Assembly: GCF_019649055.1 (NCBI RefSeq) | Contig: NW_026570237.1 | Coordinates: 1,488,001-1,552,000, forward strand | Source: Paramacrobiotus metropolitanus | Lineage: Eukaryota; Tardigrada; Eutardigrada; Parachela; Macrobiotidae | Length of the DNA: 64,000 bases | Reading direction: 5' to 3' | Shown: positions 34,652-47,045 of the stretch, piece after piece | Numbering within the stretch: position 1 is the stretch's first letter | How the letters are laid out: the number at the start of each line of letters is the position of its first letter | Position numbers and translations under genes: made by a program | Notes under the pieces: model-generated | Databases searched by the model: none | What the model saw: only the letters and a program-made list of their open reading frames with translations | What the model was told of the DNA's origin: nothing

Positions 34652-37600
34652 TCAACATTCGCCTTTCCATCCGTAATCCAGTGCTCGGGCGCAAAACACC
34701 AGGGTATCCGTAATTTCCTCAATCTGCAACATCGAATTAACGGTTATTCGGAAAATTGCGGCTCACTGCGTATGGCGAACAGTATCGCGTAATTCGCTAC
34801 AAGAACTCACAATCTTCGTCGTCGACTTGCCGGCACCGTGGCCCGCCTTCGTCTCGATCCGGGCCATCAGTGGATTGCGCTGGCGTCCGGCCAGCTCCGC
34901 GTCGGCCTTGCACAGACGGTGCTGCAACTCGGCGACATACTTCAGCGAGTGCAGCGGTGACACGCGGTCATCGTGGTCGGCGGTGACCACCAGCAGGGCC
35001 GGGTACTGCACGTCCGCCTTGTCCGGCGACCGGATGTTGTGCAGTGGCGAGTACCTGTTCATCGCAGACTCTTCTTATTTGCAAAATTAAAACAACCTCC
35101 TTAATTTTTCCCTCAAATAATAACACTGAAAACTGTTTTTTTTTATTTCCACTATGAGGTTTTTTACATTCCTAAATCCTACTTAATTATAACGTCGTAA
35201 TCGTCCTTCTCATCAGGGTTGCCGTAATCCGACGTCCAATAGTGACCAATCGTAAATTTATGGAAGCGCAGCATATCCATCACCCTGCACCAGACACACA
35301 TACAGAGATTATACGATTTAGCGTACTTAAAAAACGAGAGTTATGATTTCTGCTTACCCAACCATGGGAACAGCAGCTCCAAACAAATCTGGTCGTTGAT
35401 TACTGCGCAACAAAACTCCCATCAAAATTTCCAGTAAACTTGACATCTGATACAAGTGAGCAGCAGTCTATCCTACCAGCAGGCACCGACAAGTAATCCT
35501 CCGTTGGAGCCTCCCATTATCACCAGTCTGATCAATAAAAAATATAAATGAAACACGCGATATTTTATACTTTATATTAAAAAGTCTCGTATGCGACGCA
35601 CTTGTCTCGCGATGTGTAACCTTCCTGATAAAGATACTCAGCGGCCATTTGGAAGTCCGTAAAGCAGTTCTGCTTGTTCTTCAGCGCACCGGCTTGCCAC
35701 CATTCCTCTCCGTATTCCCTAAGAAAACATATTCATACATACGAAACGCAAACCTGAGAAAATATTGCTCGTTGTAATAAAAATGACTGCAACAGACTTG
35801 TGCTGTTCACGATCTGACAAATTTCCAACCATGAACGCGTTTTGAGACGTTTTGGTTGAGACGCGTTTTTGACAATTCGCAGTGCACCATAATTATGTAG
35901 TCGACAATGAGCAACAACGTTCTCAACTTACGAGCCACCGCGAATATTGGCCACAGCGAATATCCCATCGAAGGCTTTCAAGAACGCGACAAACCGGGCG
36001 CTAAAATACGGCTGCACGGCAATATGGAAGCCTCCGTATGCGTACAGCAGACACGGAGTATCCGGACCAAGTTTCAATCCCTAAAAAAGCCCCATCGTTA
36101 AAACACACAGCATCGCAATACTGGGCGCTACGAAATATCGACGAAATAAGCAATCGGACAGGTTAAAAAAATCCGAAGATGATTATGTACACACCTTCCG
36201 GAAAGTGATAAACATGGGGATCTGTACAGCATCCTTGCTCGGATAGAACACTTGCTTTGTTTCATACTGCTCCGGATCGAAAGCTGTTGTCTTGATTTCA
36301 CGAAAAATCTGGAAAAACAACACGCTGCACAGCCTCCGTACAGAGAAATTATTTACCAAGCTTTCGACTTACAGTAGGATTAATGGATTGGGATAAATCA
36401 CACTTGTACACCGAGCCCGGATTGGTGAATGACTGGACTTTGTAGAAGAACTGAAACCCACCAGATGTGAATAAACGTACTAAACTGATACGAGCAAAAT
36501 ACGTTCCGTTCTCTACGCTGCTAGATTACGGATGACCGATTCACTGACTGACGAGAGTTTCTTCTTGTAGCTGATTTGCATCACCGCGCTGCAACCGAGA
36601 TCGAAGGCATACTCGCGCTCCCCAGATTGCAAGTTGTGGATGTACATAGCGCTCTGCAATAAAGGTGGATTGCAAATCGGATATCTTTTAAGGACATCCA
36701 AAGCGCAATATATTTGTGCGCAAATATAAATGTTGTATAACAAACAGACAAATAGGTACGAGTACAGGTTTACAAACAGAAAGCCTAAAGAAATAACAGC
36801 GGTGTTCTTACCTTAACATCCTCGATATAGTGGACGATCAGTTTATTTCCCGCCGCACAGCACGCCCATTCCAGAAAATACTTCTTGTTTTCCGGAATAA
36901 GTATTTTCCAGTTATTCTGCAATAAAAATCTGACAATAACCAAGAATCCAGCCAGCTGTTGAGCCAGAATACGTACTCGATCCGGGTTGTTGACATCCAC
37001 AACCATGACCTTATGGTTGGGAGCGTCCAGGTTTGTTTTGATGTAAAACAGCGAGCCTTCGTTCGTTATCAACTGAAAACAGGATACTTCTAACAAAAGT
37101 CCACAACAATAACACACATCCCTGAGTGTTTGCAAGAACAATCTCAGTAGTTAGTTTCAGCATATATTGTAACTAGCATATTGAAAGATCATAATTAGTG
37201 TAAATCTCAAGCAGTGCAAGAAACTTACACTGTATTCCGCGTCGAAATCTTGGAAGAGTTTGACCCAGGGAAGCGGTCCTGTAACATCCAAATATGCGTT
37301 ACATGCGAAAAACGGATGGTAATATCGACGCAACGTACCCTTAATGTCTCCAACTTTAGTCAGGTCGCAGTACCAGACAGCGTTTTTGGATTCACAACTG
37401 CGGCTAATGCTCATAACGGCGTACCGGCCATCATCCGTAACGGAAACTCCTCTGTAACAGCGCAGAATATGCAGATATTACAACCTACGGTCATCATCAT
37501 ATCATCTACATCATCATATCACCTAACTGTACGGCTGCATATATTAATTTTGTTATAACGCTTTGCAAAGCAGAATTTCTCCAAAGGCATTCGTCCTTTT

Positions 37601-39214
37601 TAACAGTCACAACGCCTAACCATAATTTAATCTGGCGCTTCTCATTCAGTTGATAATATCCGTTTATTTCGTAACCTGGCTGCAGTACAGCACTTAATAT
37701 CTGCAATTAATATCAAAATTTATTTGTACGAATATATACCCCTTCCAGCTAGGATTTTCCGGGAATTCGGCGCACATAACGTCTTTCGCCTGGGGCGTAC
37801 CCAGGTAATGGTAGTATAGCTTTTGGTTATAATCCGAACCAGTGTGGGTTCCGACAGCGTGTTCCGCAGACGTCTCGGGATACATCTAACCACAAAATCG
37901 AAATGTCATTCCTGATGCATGACTGTTCCGTAATACTCCACACAAATATAATTTACGTTGTAGAAAAATCCTTTATTATCGTGCGTCCATTCCAGACACG
38001 AAAACTTTACACGCTCCAGCACATCTGGCAAATCCGTTTTGGTGTCGGCATCCATAACCTATCGGACACGTTTTAGTGTAACAACATGGTCAAAAGTTCC
38101 TTATCTGTATAAAGTTCAAGTTGTTCATGATTTATTTATGATTCACCGAGTACTACTCTGATTAGCCAAATTATGCAGGCGATAAATCACCTTGATGGTG
38201 CGCCAATCGCTGCCTCCGGCGCTGATCATGTACGCCATCAGGCGGCCATCTTCCGACCAGCTGGTTTGGCTCAGGGAGGTTGTTCCGTCCTCGGACAACG
38301 TGTTGGGATCGAAAAACACCTCACTACTGTCGTCGTCTATCGACTTTTGCCGATACATCACGCTGCCGAAGAAAAATCATGAAATCAACTTCCAAATCAG
38401 ATTCCATCCGTGTCACCTCTGATTCTGCAGTCCGCTGTTGAACATATAGTAAACGCGCTGTCCTTCGATGTTGGGAGCTCCATAACGCGGATAATCATGC
38501 AGCTTCGTCACCCTAGGGTAGTATTTTTACACATTCAGGTTAAGAACAATAAATCCTATCAGCAGACGCAGCATTAAGTGACTGTTTTTAGTGTTTTACC
38601 ATAAAATGCAGTCATTAATACTAGAATAATTCAGGAAAAAAATAAAATGACCAGAAAAAATTGTCGGGTGCGTAGCTCGGTAATTATCCAAAATTTTAAT
38701 TACGTTTAATATTTATTTCTGTAACGTAATTTGGTGTTTAAAAACGTTTTTCGTGTTTTCAATTTTAACAGCAGCTCCAAAATGAATACAGCACATTCAA
38801 CTGAACTACAGCGCAATTACAACGCAAACTCGTCGATAAAAACCCTTCTTCATGGTAAAAAGTGGCTGGTAACAAAAACTACACAAGAAAAGACGGGAGG
38901 CTGACTGCTTACATGTTCTTCAGCTGATCGTAATGAGGATAGGATCGCAGGAATCCATTGGTGACATGGTTCTGCTTCTCCACAAACTCCTTGGTCTCCG
39001 GCGCGTCGGGATCCTCCAGCCAGCGATACGGATCCGCAATCTACGCCAGTATGTCAATAAAATCAGGTGGCCAATACACAGCTCGTGTACAACGGCGTAC
39101 GTTATCACCATGATGCTCGAAGACCGACGCTTCGTCGCGTCGAACGTCGGGATACGCAAAGCCATCGCTCCACTTCTTGCCAGCGCTCACACACGTTGCT
39201 CCTTGCTGCGACAT
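34652..39214 (-). CDS. PREP: Prolyl endopeptidase (prolyl oligopeptidase)
   Basis: Twenty exons from 39214 to 34652 join in phase to 732 residues (human PREP has 710). The order is: the N-terminal [19 protein letters not shown] and [20 protein letters not shown]; a seven-bladed propeller including [16 protein letters not shown] and [20 protein letters not shown]; then the hydrolase domain with [13 protein letters not shown], the nucleophile motif GGSNGG (exon 35527-35477), the Asp region [10 protein letters not shown] and the His region TKAGHGAGK. All catalytic triad segments are present, so it is probably an active cytosolic serine peptidase that cuts short peptides after proline. The start at 39214 gives about 20 extra N-terminal residues. 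One intron (37338-37279) is 60 nt, stop-free and divisible by three. Confidence 0.92.
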
Positions 39215-40067
39215 CCTGCTCCTCACTTGACGTTGATGGATCAAATTGTAAGGGGAATAATTTACGGTAATAGATTCGGGATTACGGAGACGAGGGAAGA
39301 CCCGACGACAGAAAATACCAACCGAGCGAAATTGCAGAAAATGCATCTCATTATTTTATCGACTGGCAAACACGAAACTGCAGACGTCATCGCAACCGGA
39401 ACAGCCTTATCGCTAAATTTGTCATAAGGTGCACCACCGCCTGGGTGCCAGTTGCCAGTCTGCCGTCGATTAACAATCACTTTTTTTTTTAATTTTTCAT
39501 TTGTCTTTGTGATTTGCCATTGAATTTATTTTAACTTTTAAGTATGGTACTTTCTGAAATCTGCGTACTCACTTCAGTGTATCGTATGTACTGCGTATTG
39601 TTTTTATGGTTTTTGAATTTGACTTTCTGTTGCAAAAAGTTAATTAAATGTATAGCATAGAAGAAGTGTTTCTTTTGTAAACGCTGTTTTGTTTTGTTCT
39701 GGTGCATAGTTTGTACTCGTACCATGATACTTATTAAAGGTACATTAATTATTAAATGTTATAACGCTTAATTAAAGGTATTAAATGCGCTTTTGCGATA
39801 ATTCGGTAGTTCACAAACCAGTAAGCCATAAGTTTAGTACTTAACTGCAATCTGCAATCGTAGCGGTGCTTTATGCATGAGAAAGTGTTCTGGGTAAATT
39901 AATGTATGTAAATACAAAGCAGTAAGCGGCTTGCTGCATAAAATTTGGATGATTGAAGTTACTCATCCTAGTAAGCCATGTTATATGTAGAATAATTTTG
40001 TTTTTTATTCACATATGCGTAAAATTTTCATGTAAAAGCAGGAGCAAAAAGTTTATAATATATAGCA
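39215..40067. other. Intergenic between PREP and the UGT
   Basis: AT-rich; holds the PREP upstream region and the UGT 3' flank, with a minus-strand AATAAA near 40,005. No gene is seen. Confidence 0.5.
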
Positions 40068-41949
40068 CTAGATTGCCAGAACATCTGCTGAGAGCCGGTC
40101 AAATTCCGAATAATAGCTTCCCGATGGTTTCCGCATAGCGTCGGCGATTTTCTTCTTCCACTCGCCCACCGCGGCCGCAAATTCCTCCCGTCCATCCAAA
40201 ATGCGGGAAATAATCCCCACAATTTCCTCCTCCGGCACCACCCGGACCGTCGGCCCCATCAGCCCCGTCCCTCTGACCCGCAGTCCCAGCCCGGCATCCT
40301 CCAGCCACTGCGAATTCAAATATTGATCGGAAAACAAAGGCCAACCCACCACCGGCACCCCCATCGCCAGGCTCTCCAGGGTACTGTTCCAGCCGCAGTG
40401 GCTGACGAAGAGCGCCAGTGCCGGGTGTCCCAGGACGAGGCGCTGGGGTGTCCAGGAGGTCAGGAGGACGCTGGGATGGGTGCGGAGGGTGTCGGCTACA
40501 TAGGAGTGGTGGGATACCGGAAGTGACCACAGGATGCGGGAGTGGTGGCGGGTGATGAGGGTCAGGAGGGTGTTGCACAGCGCGGTTAGCTGCGGCGGGG
40601 AGGGCGTGGCAACCGTGCCGAAGGAGACGTAAATGACGGAGTGCGGGGCACTTTCGTCCAGCCATTGTATAATTTTCTGGCCTGCAATAAACAATTCTAT
40701 CATTAGGATGCACTGCTGTATCATGCAACTACGCCAGTATTTCTGAAATAAGGGAATAAATTAATATTTATTTTATCACGTATGCAATATTAATCAATTT
40801 CATATTAATTTTGTTGTAGTATATTGAGATGCGTAATTATTTTTTTATGTAGTGCAAGCGCTGAAGCTACAGTACATGATTCACCTAATACTATTGTATT
40901 GGTACAGATCGTTAGTTTAATACAACGTATAAGTACAATACATAGTGTTAAAAGTAATTACAGTAAAATAATGACAAATACAGTGATAACTTAACAGAAG
41001 AACGTCAATATAAAAAAATACGTAGCAAGTACTGGTACTCGAGAAGTACAAGTACGGAGTATAGAAATAACCATTATGAGTACTGTACGTTTTAATTAAG
41101 AAAATCTGCAGCATTATTTTTCCAACCTGATTGATCTTCCTTGGTACTCGTGCCCTCCTCCTCCGGAAACAGCGGCCCAATTTGGAAAATGTTCAGCCCA
41201 GCCAAACTGTATTTATCCGATTGCACATCCCGTACCAACTCATCGGCTAAGCCGGCAAATGAATTGAGAATAAACCCGCGCGCCTTGCCCAGTATGACCT
41301 TTCGCTCCAGCGTCATTTCCTTGAACGCAGCCGGCATCGCCGCCTTATTGCGGAAATCATCCAACATGGGCGACGGTCCAGCCGCGTCATCCGTCGGCGT
41401 GGACGCCGTCAGCGTCAACAACGACAAGGCCATCAAGGGCGCCCCGGTATTAAACACACAGTACGGGATCTGCCGGTCGGCCAGCACCTCCGCCGCCGGA
41501 CTAACGTAATAATCGATGATCACCAAATCCACGTTGCTGATGTTGGATAAATAACTTTTCAAGCCGGGCAGAATACCGGCTAGCTTCATCTGCAGTCCCT
41601 GCATGATGTTCTTTGGGGGACCGGAAGTGGATGATCCCGGCGCCGGTGGGGATTGGGATTCCATCATCTTGGTGAGGGTCTGGGCTATGGTCAGCTGGGA
41701 TCCGTGGGAAGATGTTATCTGCATAGACAGCGAGTCCACGTCGATGACGTGAAAGACGTGCAGCTCGTCGTCCGGCGTGAGGACGCCTTTGCTGCGCAGT
41801 TCGGCGAGGATGTCGCTGGGCACGGTCATGCTGATGCGGATGTCGCGGCTGTGCAGCCGGCGTCCCAGCTGGATGAAAGGAATGTAGTGTCCGAAGGCGC
41901 TGAACGGGACCATTAACACGGTTTTCGTACTATGCTTTGACCGTTCCAT
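40068..41949 (-). CDS. UDP-glycosyltransferase with plant/bacterial-type PSPG box
   Basis: Two exons (41949-41127 and 40681-40068; GTTGGA donor, TTGCAG acceptor, phase 1) give 478 residues. The N-terminal half binds the acceptor: VLMVPFSAFGHYIPFIQLGRRL with the typical early His. The C-terminal half has VIYVSFGTVATPSPPQ and the donor-sugar box: LLTSWTPQRLVLGHPALALF, then VSHCGWNSTLESLAMGVPVV, ending WPLFSDQ. HCGWNSTLES and the closing Gln are typical of plant-type UGTs using UDP-glucose, whereas animal UGTs usually show THGGxNS/GIYEA. No signal peptide or C-terminal membrane anchor is seen, so it should be soluble, unlike ordinary animal UGTs. It probably glucosylates small lipophilic compounds; the substrate is unknown. 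The start at 41949 is the first ATG of the frame. Confidence 0.85.
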
Positions 41950-43848
41950 CTTGTTTTTACAGATTGGTTCCAAAACAAATACAACACAGGGTCAAATATA
42001 AAAATATATTATAGTCTTTTTCCTTATAGTCTTTTACGTACTGTAAAGGGATGTCTTCTCGTTACAGTGTGCTACTTGCCCACAAAGTCGAAAAATTATT
42101 ATCGTTCGATCACTTCTGCTAATTATATAATGTTCGGCGCAGGTTTTAATTAGAGTACGTTTTAAGCTTATCATGATGCATATTCTATATGCCAATACAA
42201 ACAGATACGATGAAAACGCAATATTATACAGTAGCTATCTTACAATTAGATAAAGAGTTAAGGACAATTATGGTTATCGCAGTTACACTTACCTTCTGGT
42301 GTATATATAGAATGTACGTGCTGCTAACAAGTAAGGAATAACTGAAAGGCGTGCAGACTGAAATATGTAAACTACAGATTTAAATGTGAAAAGCTGATAT
42401 CTGCTGTTTCTATTCATCTCCTGACGAAATAAAAAGTTTCACCGAAAGCATTATGATATGCCTGACCTAGCAAACCTGCATAAGCCAAAACTTAATACAG
42501 TACACGTAAAACCGCCACGATCGGTTAGTGCAAAGCGGATAAATTGTGAAAATGCGTTTCCACTTCCGCTTATGTACTATCCGTAGTATCAATACCGTAC
42601 TTCGTTATAACGTATGGTGAAGTATGTAACAGGACCTGCAAATTCTTGGAGATTATACGGCTTCGCAGAAAATGCATAATAGAGTCCCATGAGACCAGAA
42701 CAGTTAGTGCTTGCATGTTCGCGCTTTAAAGTTTGTTGTATGAAATAAAAAACAAAGTAGTATAGTAACCAGCGACGACTGTTTTTATACATGTATGTAC
42801 TTTGATACAGTGCCGGCCAAACTAATGTTCTATAAATATAACAATCATATGCATTCTATACGCAGATGAACTGTACGAAGAATGCACCGCGACAGTCTGG
42901 GGAAATCGTCAAATTTTGGCACTGCAAATTTTTAGTCTGCTGAGGTTGCTGTTGTACTATGAAAATCACATTTTCCGGTACGTACACAACGCAACAGGTT
43001 AAACCGGAATTTTCGCGCTATTCGTTCATATCGCGCACAGCCAAGAAATGCTTTACTTCACCGTACTTTCGGACTATCTAACCGTAAGTAGTACCTTGTA
43101 TTAATTTATAGTATATGTACGTACATCAGGTTCAAAAGGTCCAAAAGTACAAAACTAAAAGGCTGACTGTACAAGTACAGTGTATACGCGTACGAGAAGT
43201 GAAGCACGGCGTTTCACAAACAAATCATTACGAATTCAGATTAAACTCAAAGGTTGTGGATACGTTTTAAAATTGTAAATACTGACTATCAAACCGGGCT
43301 AGGCTAGAATCAGAAAAGTAGTACTTTGATTGCAGACCATCTGCATATTAATATCAGCTATACTTCTATAGATATACTGTATATGCTTGTCACAATGTAC
43401 CGGGATTAATGCACCTCAATTTCCTTTGTACAGCACCATTTTCTATTTCGTACATTTATTATTTATAAGCTATGTGCGCCTTCAAATCGAACAATTCAAT
43501 CTTAAAATCCATCCGATCACCGTAAATACTTTAATAGTACACACAGGTCAACGTTCACCAACCGATCGTACTTAATTAGCAACTCTATTGTGCATTACCG
43601 ACAAAAAGTAAACAGACTACAAAAAAATATTCACGCCCTAAAAAAGATAAAACGGCTGTTTAAAGAAGCAAACACTAGCGCCGGTTAAAGAATTAAAGTT
43701 AAAGAAGACGCATATAAAAAAAGGGAAGTTTTAAAGGTCAGCTGGACAAACACCAGGTAACATGCATTCCGGAAAGTTGACGCACGAAAATGACCAAAAC
43801 CTGCAGAACGGAACCTACATCGGGTCTTCCCGCATCCTTAATGTCTCC
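41950..43848. other. Intergenic, about 1.9 kb
   Basis: Upstream of the UGT and downstream of the oxygenase array. AT-rich, with many short TACGTA/GTAC-like runs. No coding region, RNA gene or mobile element recognised. Confidence 0.5.
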
Positions 43849-45910
43849 TCATCCCTCAGAACGAGTACGCTTTCCGACCAGACCGATTTCGGCCACAAGG
43901 CAAACGGTGCCATACAGGTACTCCAGAGAGGCCTCATTACCAAGGGCGACGTACTGAGTTTTCACTTCATTGTAGCTGGTCGATTCGGTGATCCACTGAA
44001 TGTCGACAGAGTATTTCACCTTCTTTCCCTTCTTAGCGTCCCAACGTTCACGAGGTGTGCCATCTGGATACGAAAGAATCAAGGCCCCTTTCTCCTGTGC
44101 CAGTTCATCACCAGCAGACGTTTCCACCCCACCATACTGCGACAGATCCACAACATGGTCGGTTAGAACTTCCACATAGTGTGGATCGTACGGACCATGG
44201 TTTTCCGAGTCACTTTCCCCATCATCTTCACCACCATCGGAATCACCAACCATGCTATCATCTTCGCTGTCCCTGGTTGTGTCCGCGCCTCCCTCGTCAC
44301 ACTGTCCATTCTCGTCACCGGAGTTCTCGCTCCCATCGGAATCCACAGGCATTTTCTCGTCTTTGTCACCGAAATAGCCATAGTCGTGGGTCAACATTTT
44401 CGGCTTAATGGGCAGCGACAACTGTTGACAAACTTTCCTGACCAGCGCATCGTTGCCCTTCAGACATTCCATTACACTGCACAGCTTCGTCTCGGCATTG
44501 ACCGGGTACTTGTGTTGCAGACCAAAGCCGACCAGTCCGCCATTCGGTAAAAATGTTGGATCGGCCAACAACTGCTCCAGTCCGGCTTTGAAGGTATGTT
44601 CACGGTTGGCGACAACGTTTGTAATCATTGCTTCCGGCGGAGAAACGGGGGTTTCGCCAAAGTACAGGTTGTAGGTCAGGGTGACGCGGTATCCGGACTG
44701 CACGACGGCCACTTCGTGCTCCACGTCGCTGAAGAAGGCAATGTACCCGATCGACGGCTCTGTAGCAGCAGCTAATTCCTTAGCCGAATTGAATGTCCAC
44801 TCTTTTCCGCCGTGACGCAGCTTCAGTTCTCCGGCGGAATGCTTCGTCGGGAAGACGATCACCAGCGATCCAAACATGTTAGCGCCTCGCGGGGTGTCTT
44901 TGTGTGCTTTGAAAAAGCCACCGATGCCTAAAATAATACCGTTGAAGGCCATTCCAGCAAAAATCAAATTAAACATTAACTATTATTCTATTATCGGATG
45001 AATCCTAAAGACATAAAGAGTACCAGATTAATTTTAAATTGATAAAAAAAGGAAATAAATAATTACTTACGTTAACGTACGAGACTACGCACACCTACAT
45101 AAACTATAAACTACGAGCACGTATGCGTATGCGACGAGCATAACGCAAGAATACTTATTCTTATGAAAAACCATGCTACCCAGAAAAACGGTACCAAAAT
45201 CCTATCTGCATTTAAGTGACTTTAATTACCGTACCTGGTATTTTTAGTAAAATGTAATTATTTTAATTTGTAACTAATTATAGTTGTATTTTATTTATAA
45301 CTATATTTTTAAACTAAGTTTTACTTGACTTGAAAGCTCACCACGCTATCTAGTATCTGTAAGACTGTAATTAGATAACCGATTTAATTTACTGCAGCTG
45401 CTTGCCTTCAACACCGCTTACCGTACACATTCAGCTTGTAAAGTTCCCATTCGACAGGCCTGCCGTAGTTGGTGTGATCCAGCAGATCATCCCTGATACG
45501 CGTCAAAATTCCCGAGCGCTCCAAGTCGAATTTGCTGGAGAATTCTTCGGTGTCCATTTTGCCAGCTTTGCGGTAAGTCTCATCGTAGACATCTTGCTGG
45601 TTCATCCCAAATGTGGCCGCGGTACAGGCACGCGCCAGAAGCTCCAACTCCGCATCGGATGCAGTGTGCAGATCCAGCTGCCTGAATGACACACCAGCGC
45701 CAGAGGTCAACGACCTTCCTCATGCCGTCAGACGATGAAACACACGTTTTTAACCTGCAAAATTATTCCTTACCGTGCAGTATCGTTTTTGCCGTAGAAC
45801 AGCTTGAAATCTTTGGCTGGGATGGGGCAAACACCGTACGTAACGGGATCGTGGTCCAAAAGGCAGGTTTTCAGAGACTTGATGGTCTTCTTGAAAGATG
45901 AGGAAGTCAT
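43849..45910 (-). CDS. 2OG-Fe(II) oxygenase, array copy 1
   Basis: Three exons (45910-45774, 45681-45422, 44927-43849) read in phase to 491 residues. Exon 1 encodes MTSSSFKKTIKSLKTCLLD and DPVTYGVCPIP ... FYGK. Exon 2 encodes the helical LARACTAATFGMNQQDVYDE segment ending LYKLNVYG. Exon 3 begins GIGGFFKAHKDTPRG. The jelly-roll iron and 2-oxoglutarate ligands are visible as HxD (about His141, Asp143), a distal His (about 203, FFSDVEHEV) and Arg (about 213, GYRVTLTYNLYF). An acidic, variable insert (DGSENSGDENGQCDEGG type) separates this from a conserved C-terminal half (VLTDHVVDL, SVDIQWITES, YLYGTVCLVAEIG). The core resembles prolyl-4-hydroxylase-like oxygenases common in fungi and bacteria; the substrate is unknown. 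Confidence 0.8.
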
Positions 45911-47045
45911 TTTGGCTTTTGCTCACTGGTGCACTACAACCAAGTGGCTGAAAAAACAACAAACAGCAAATTATTCGGAGCTGTTTGTGCAGCAAAGCCC
46001 AAAATCCAACTAAAATCACATGAATTCAGATAATCAATCAGCGAAGACGGTTTCTTGTGCCATAGCGATTAAACTGTGAAACCCGCAGTCTACAGTGTGC
46101 AGAATCAGCTAAAGCTGGCTAAAGTGAAAGCGCCAATGGAAAACACGCACGGACACGTCACACGAGAGTAGAGCCGGTTAATAAAGCCTTCCGCGAAACA
46201 TGCAGTCTAGTGAGTCTACCAACTTCAATGGGAGTGTGTTGTACGTACAAACCCGTTTCAAAAAGAGGTGACCAGTGGCCACTGCATTAAAGCGGGAGCA
46301 CGTAGGCTACGTATTAAAATTAAAATTAATATAACGTTTTACCGTATGAAAAAGTGGATTCACTAGATTGTTTGTTCGTGAACCGGGCTTGTACTTACCT
46401 TGAAACTGCACTCACTGGGCAGTTCAGAGAAGCAGCCTACTGCAGATAAAACAAGATTCCGTAAATTATTGTACCTATGTACATACATGTATAATGCATT
46501 TTTAACGGCAGCTGCCTTTTCGTTATTTCAATTTCATACATTTATAAATTTTGTTTATTTTAGTGCAAGCTGTGTGCGATTGTGTGTACGAGTACCTAAT
46601 GTGCCTTAGTACTCCAGTTTTCCTTTTAGGATTATTCCAGTGTTGCGTACGTGCAAACAAGGAAGTTGGGGAGAACGGTTTAACAAGCCAAAGAAGCTGT
46701 GTCTAAGATTATAATCCGCAAATCAAATCGATCTATCAACCCGATCAAACGTTAGTATTTTAATGGTACAGAGGTGAACATTAGCAGTCGATCAAGCATA
46801 ATTAATTACTCCACAGTATAGACGACAGGCACCGAAAAAAAATATAAACAGAACACGCCTGCCGAAAAAGACTGGTCCGCTGTTCAGAGGAGCAAACCAA
46901 GCGTAGAAGACAGGGATTTTTTTACGGACAGCTGTATATGATATAAATCTACTGAAAAGGCGCATTTCAAAACGTTTACGTACGAAAGTATCAGTACGGT
47001 ACAATAGTTAATTCATTACTGGAAAACGGAAGCTCCATCCGGTCT
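45911..47045. other. Intergenic between array copies 1 and 2
   Basis: Contains a block at 46174-46207 (GCCGGTTAATAAAGCC then TTCCGCGAAACATGCAGT) that recurs upstream of copy 2 at about 50001-50035. No gene is seen. Confidence 0.5.

Noticed and set aside
40099-40728. A 209-codon His/Pro/Gly-rich frame opposite in phase to the UGT second exon
   Set aside because: Out-of-frame shadow; the UGT frame carries the donor-sugar box.
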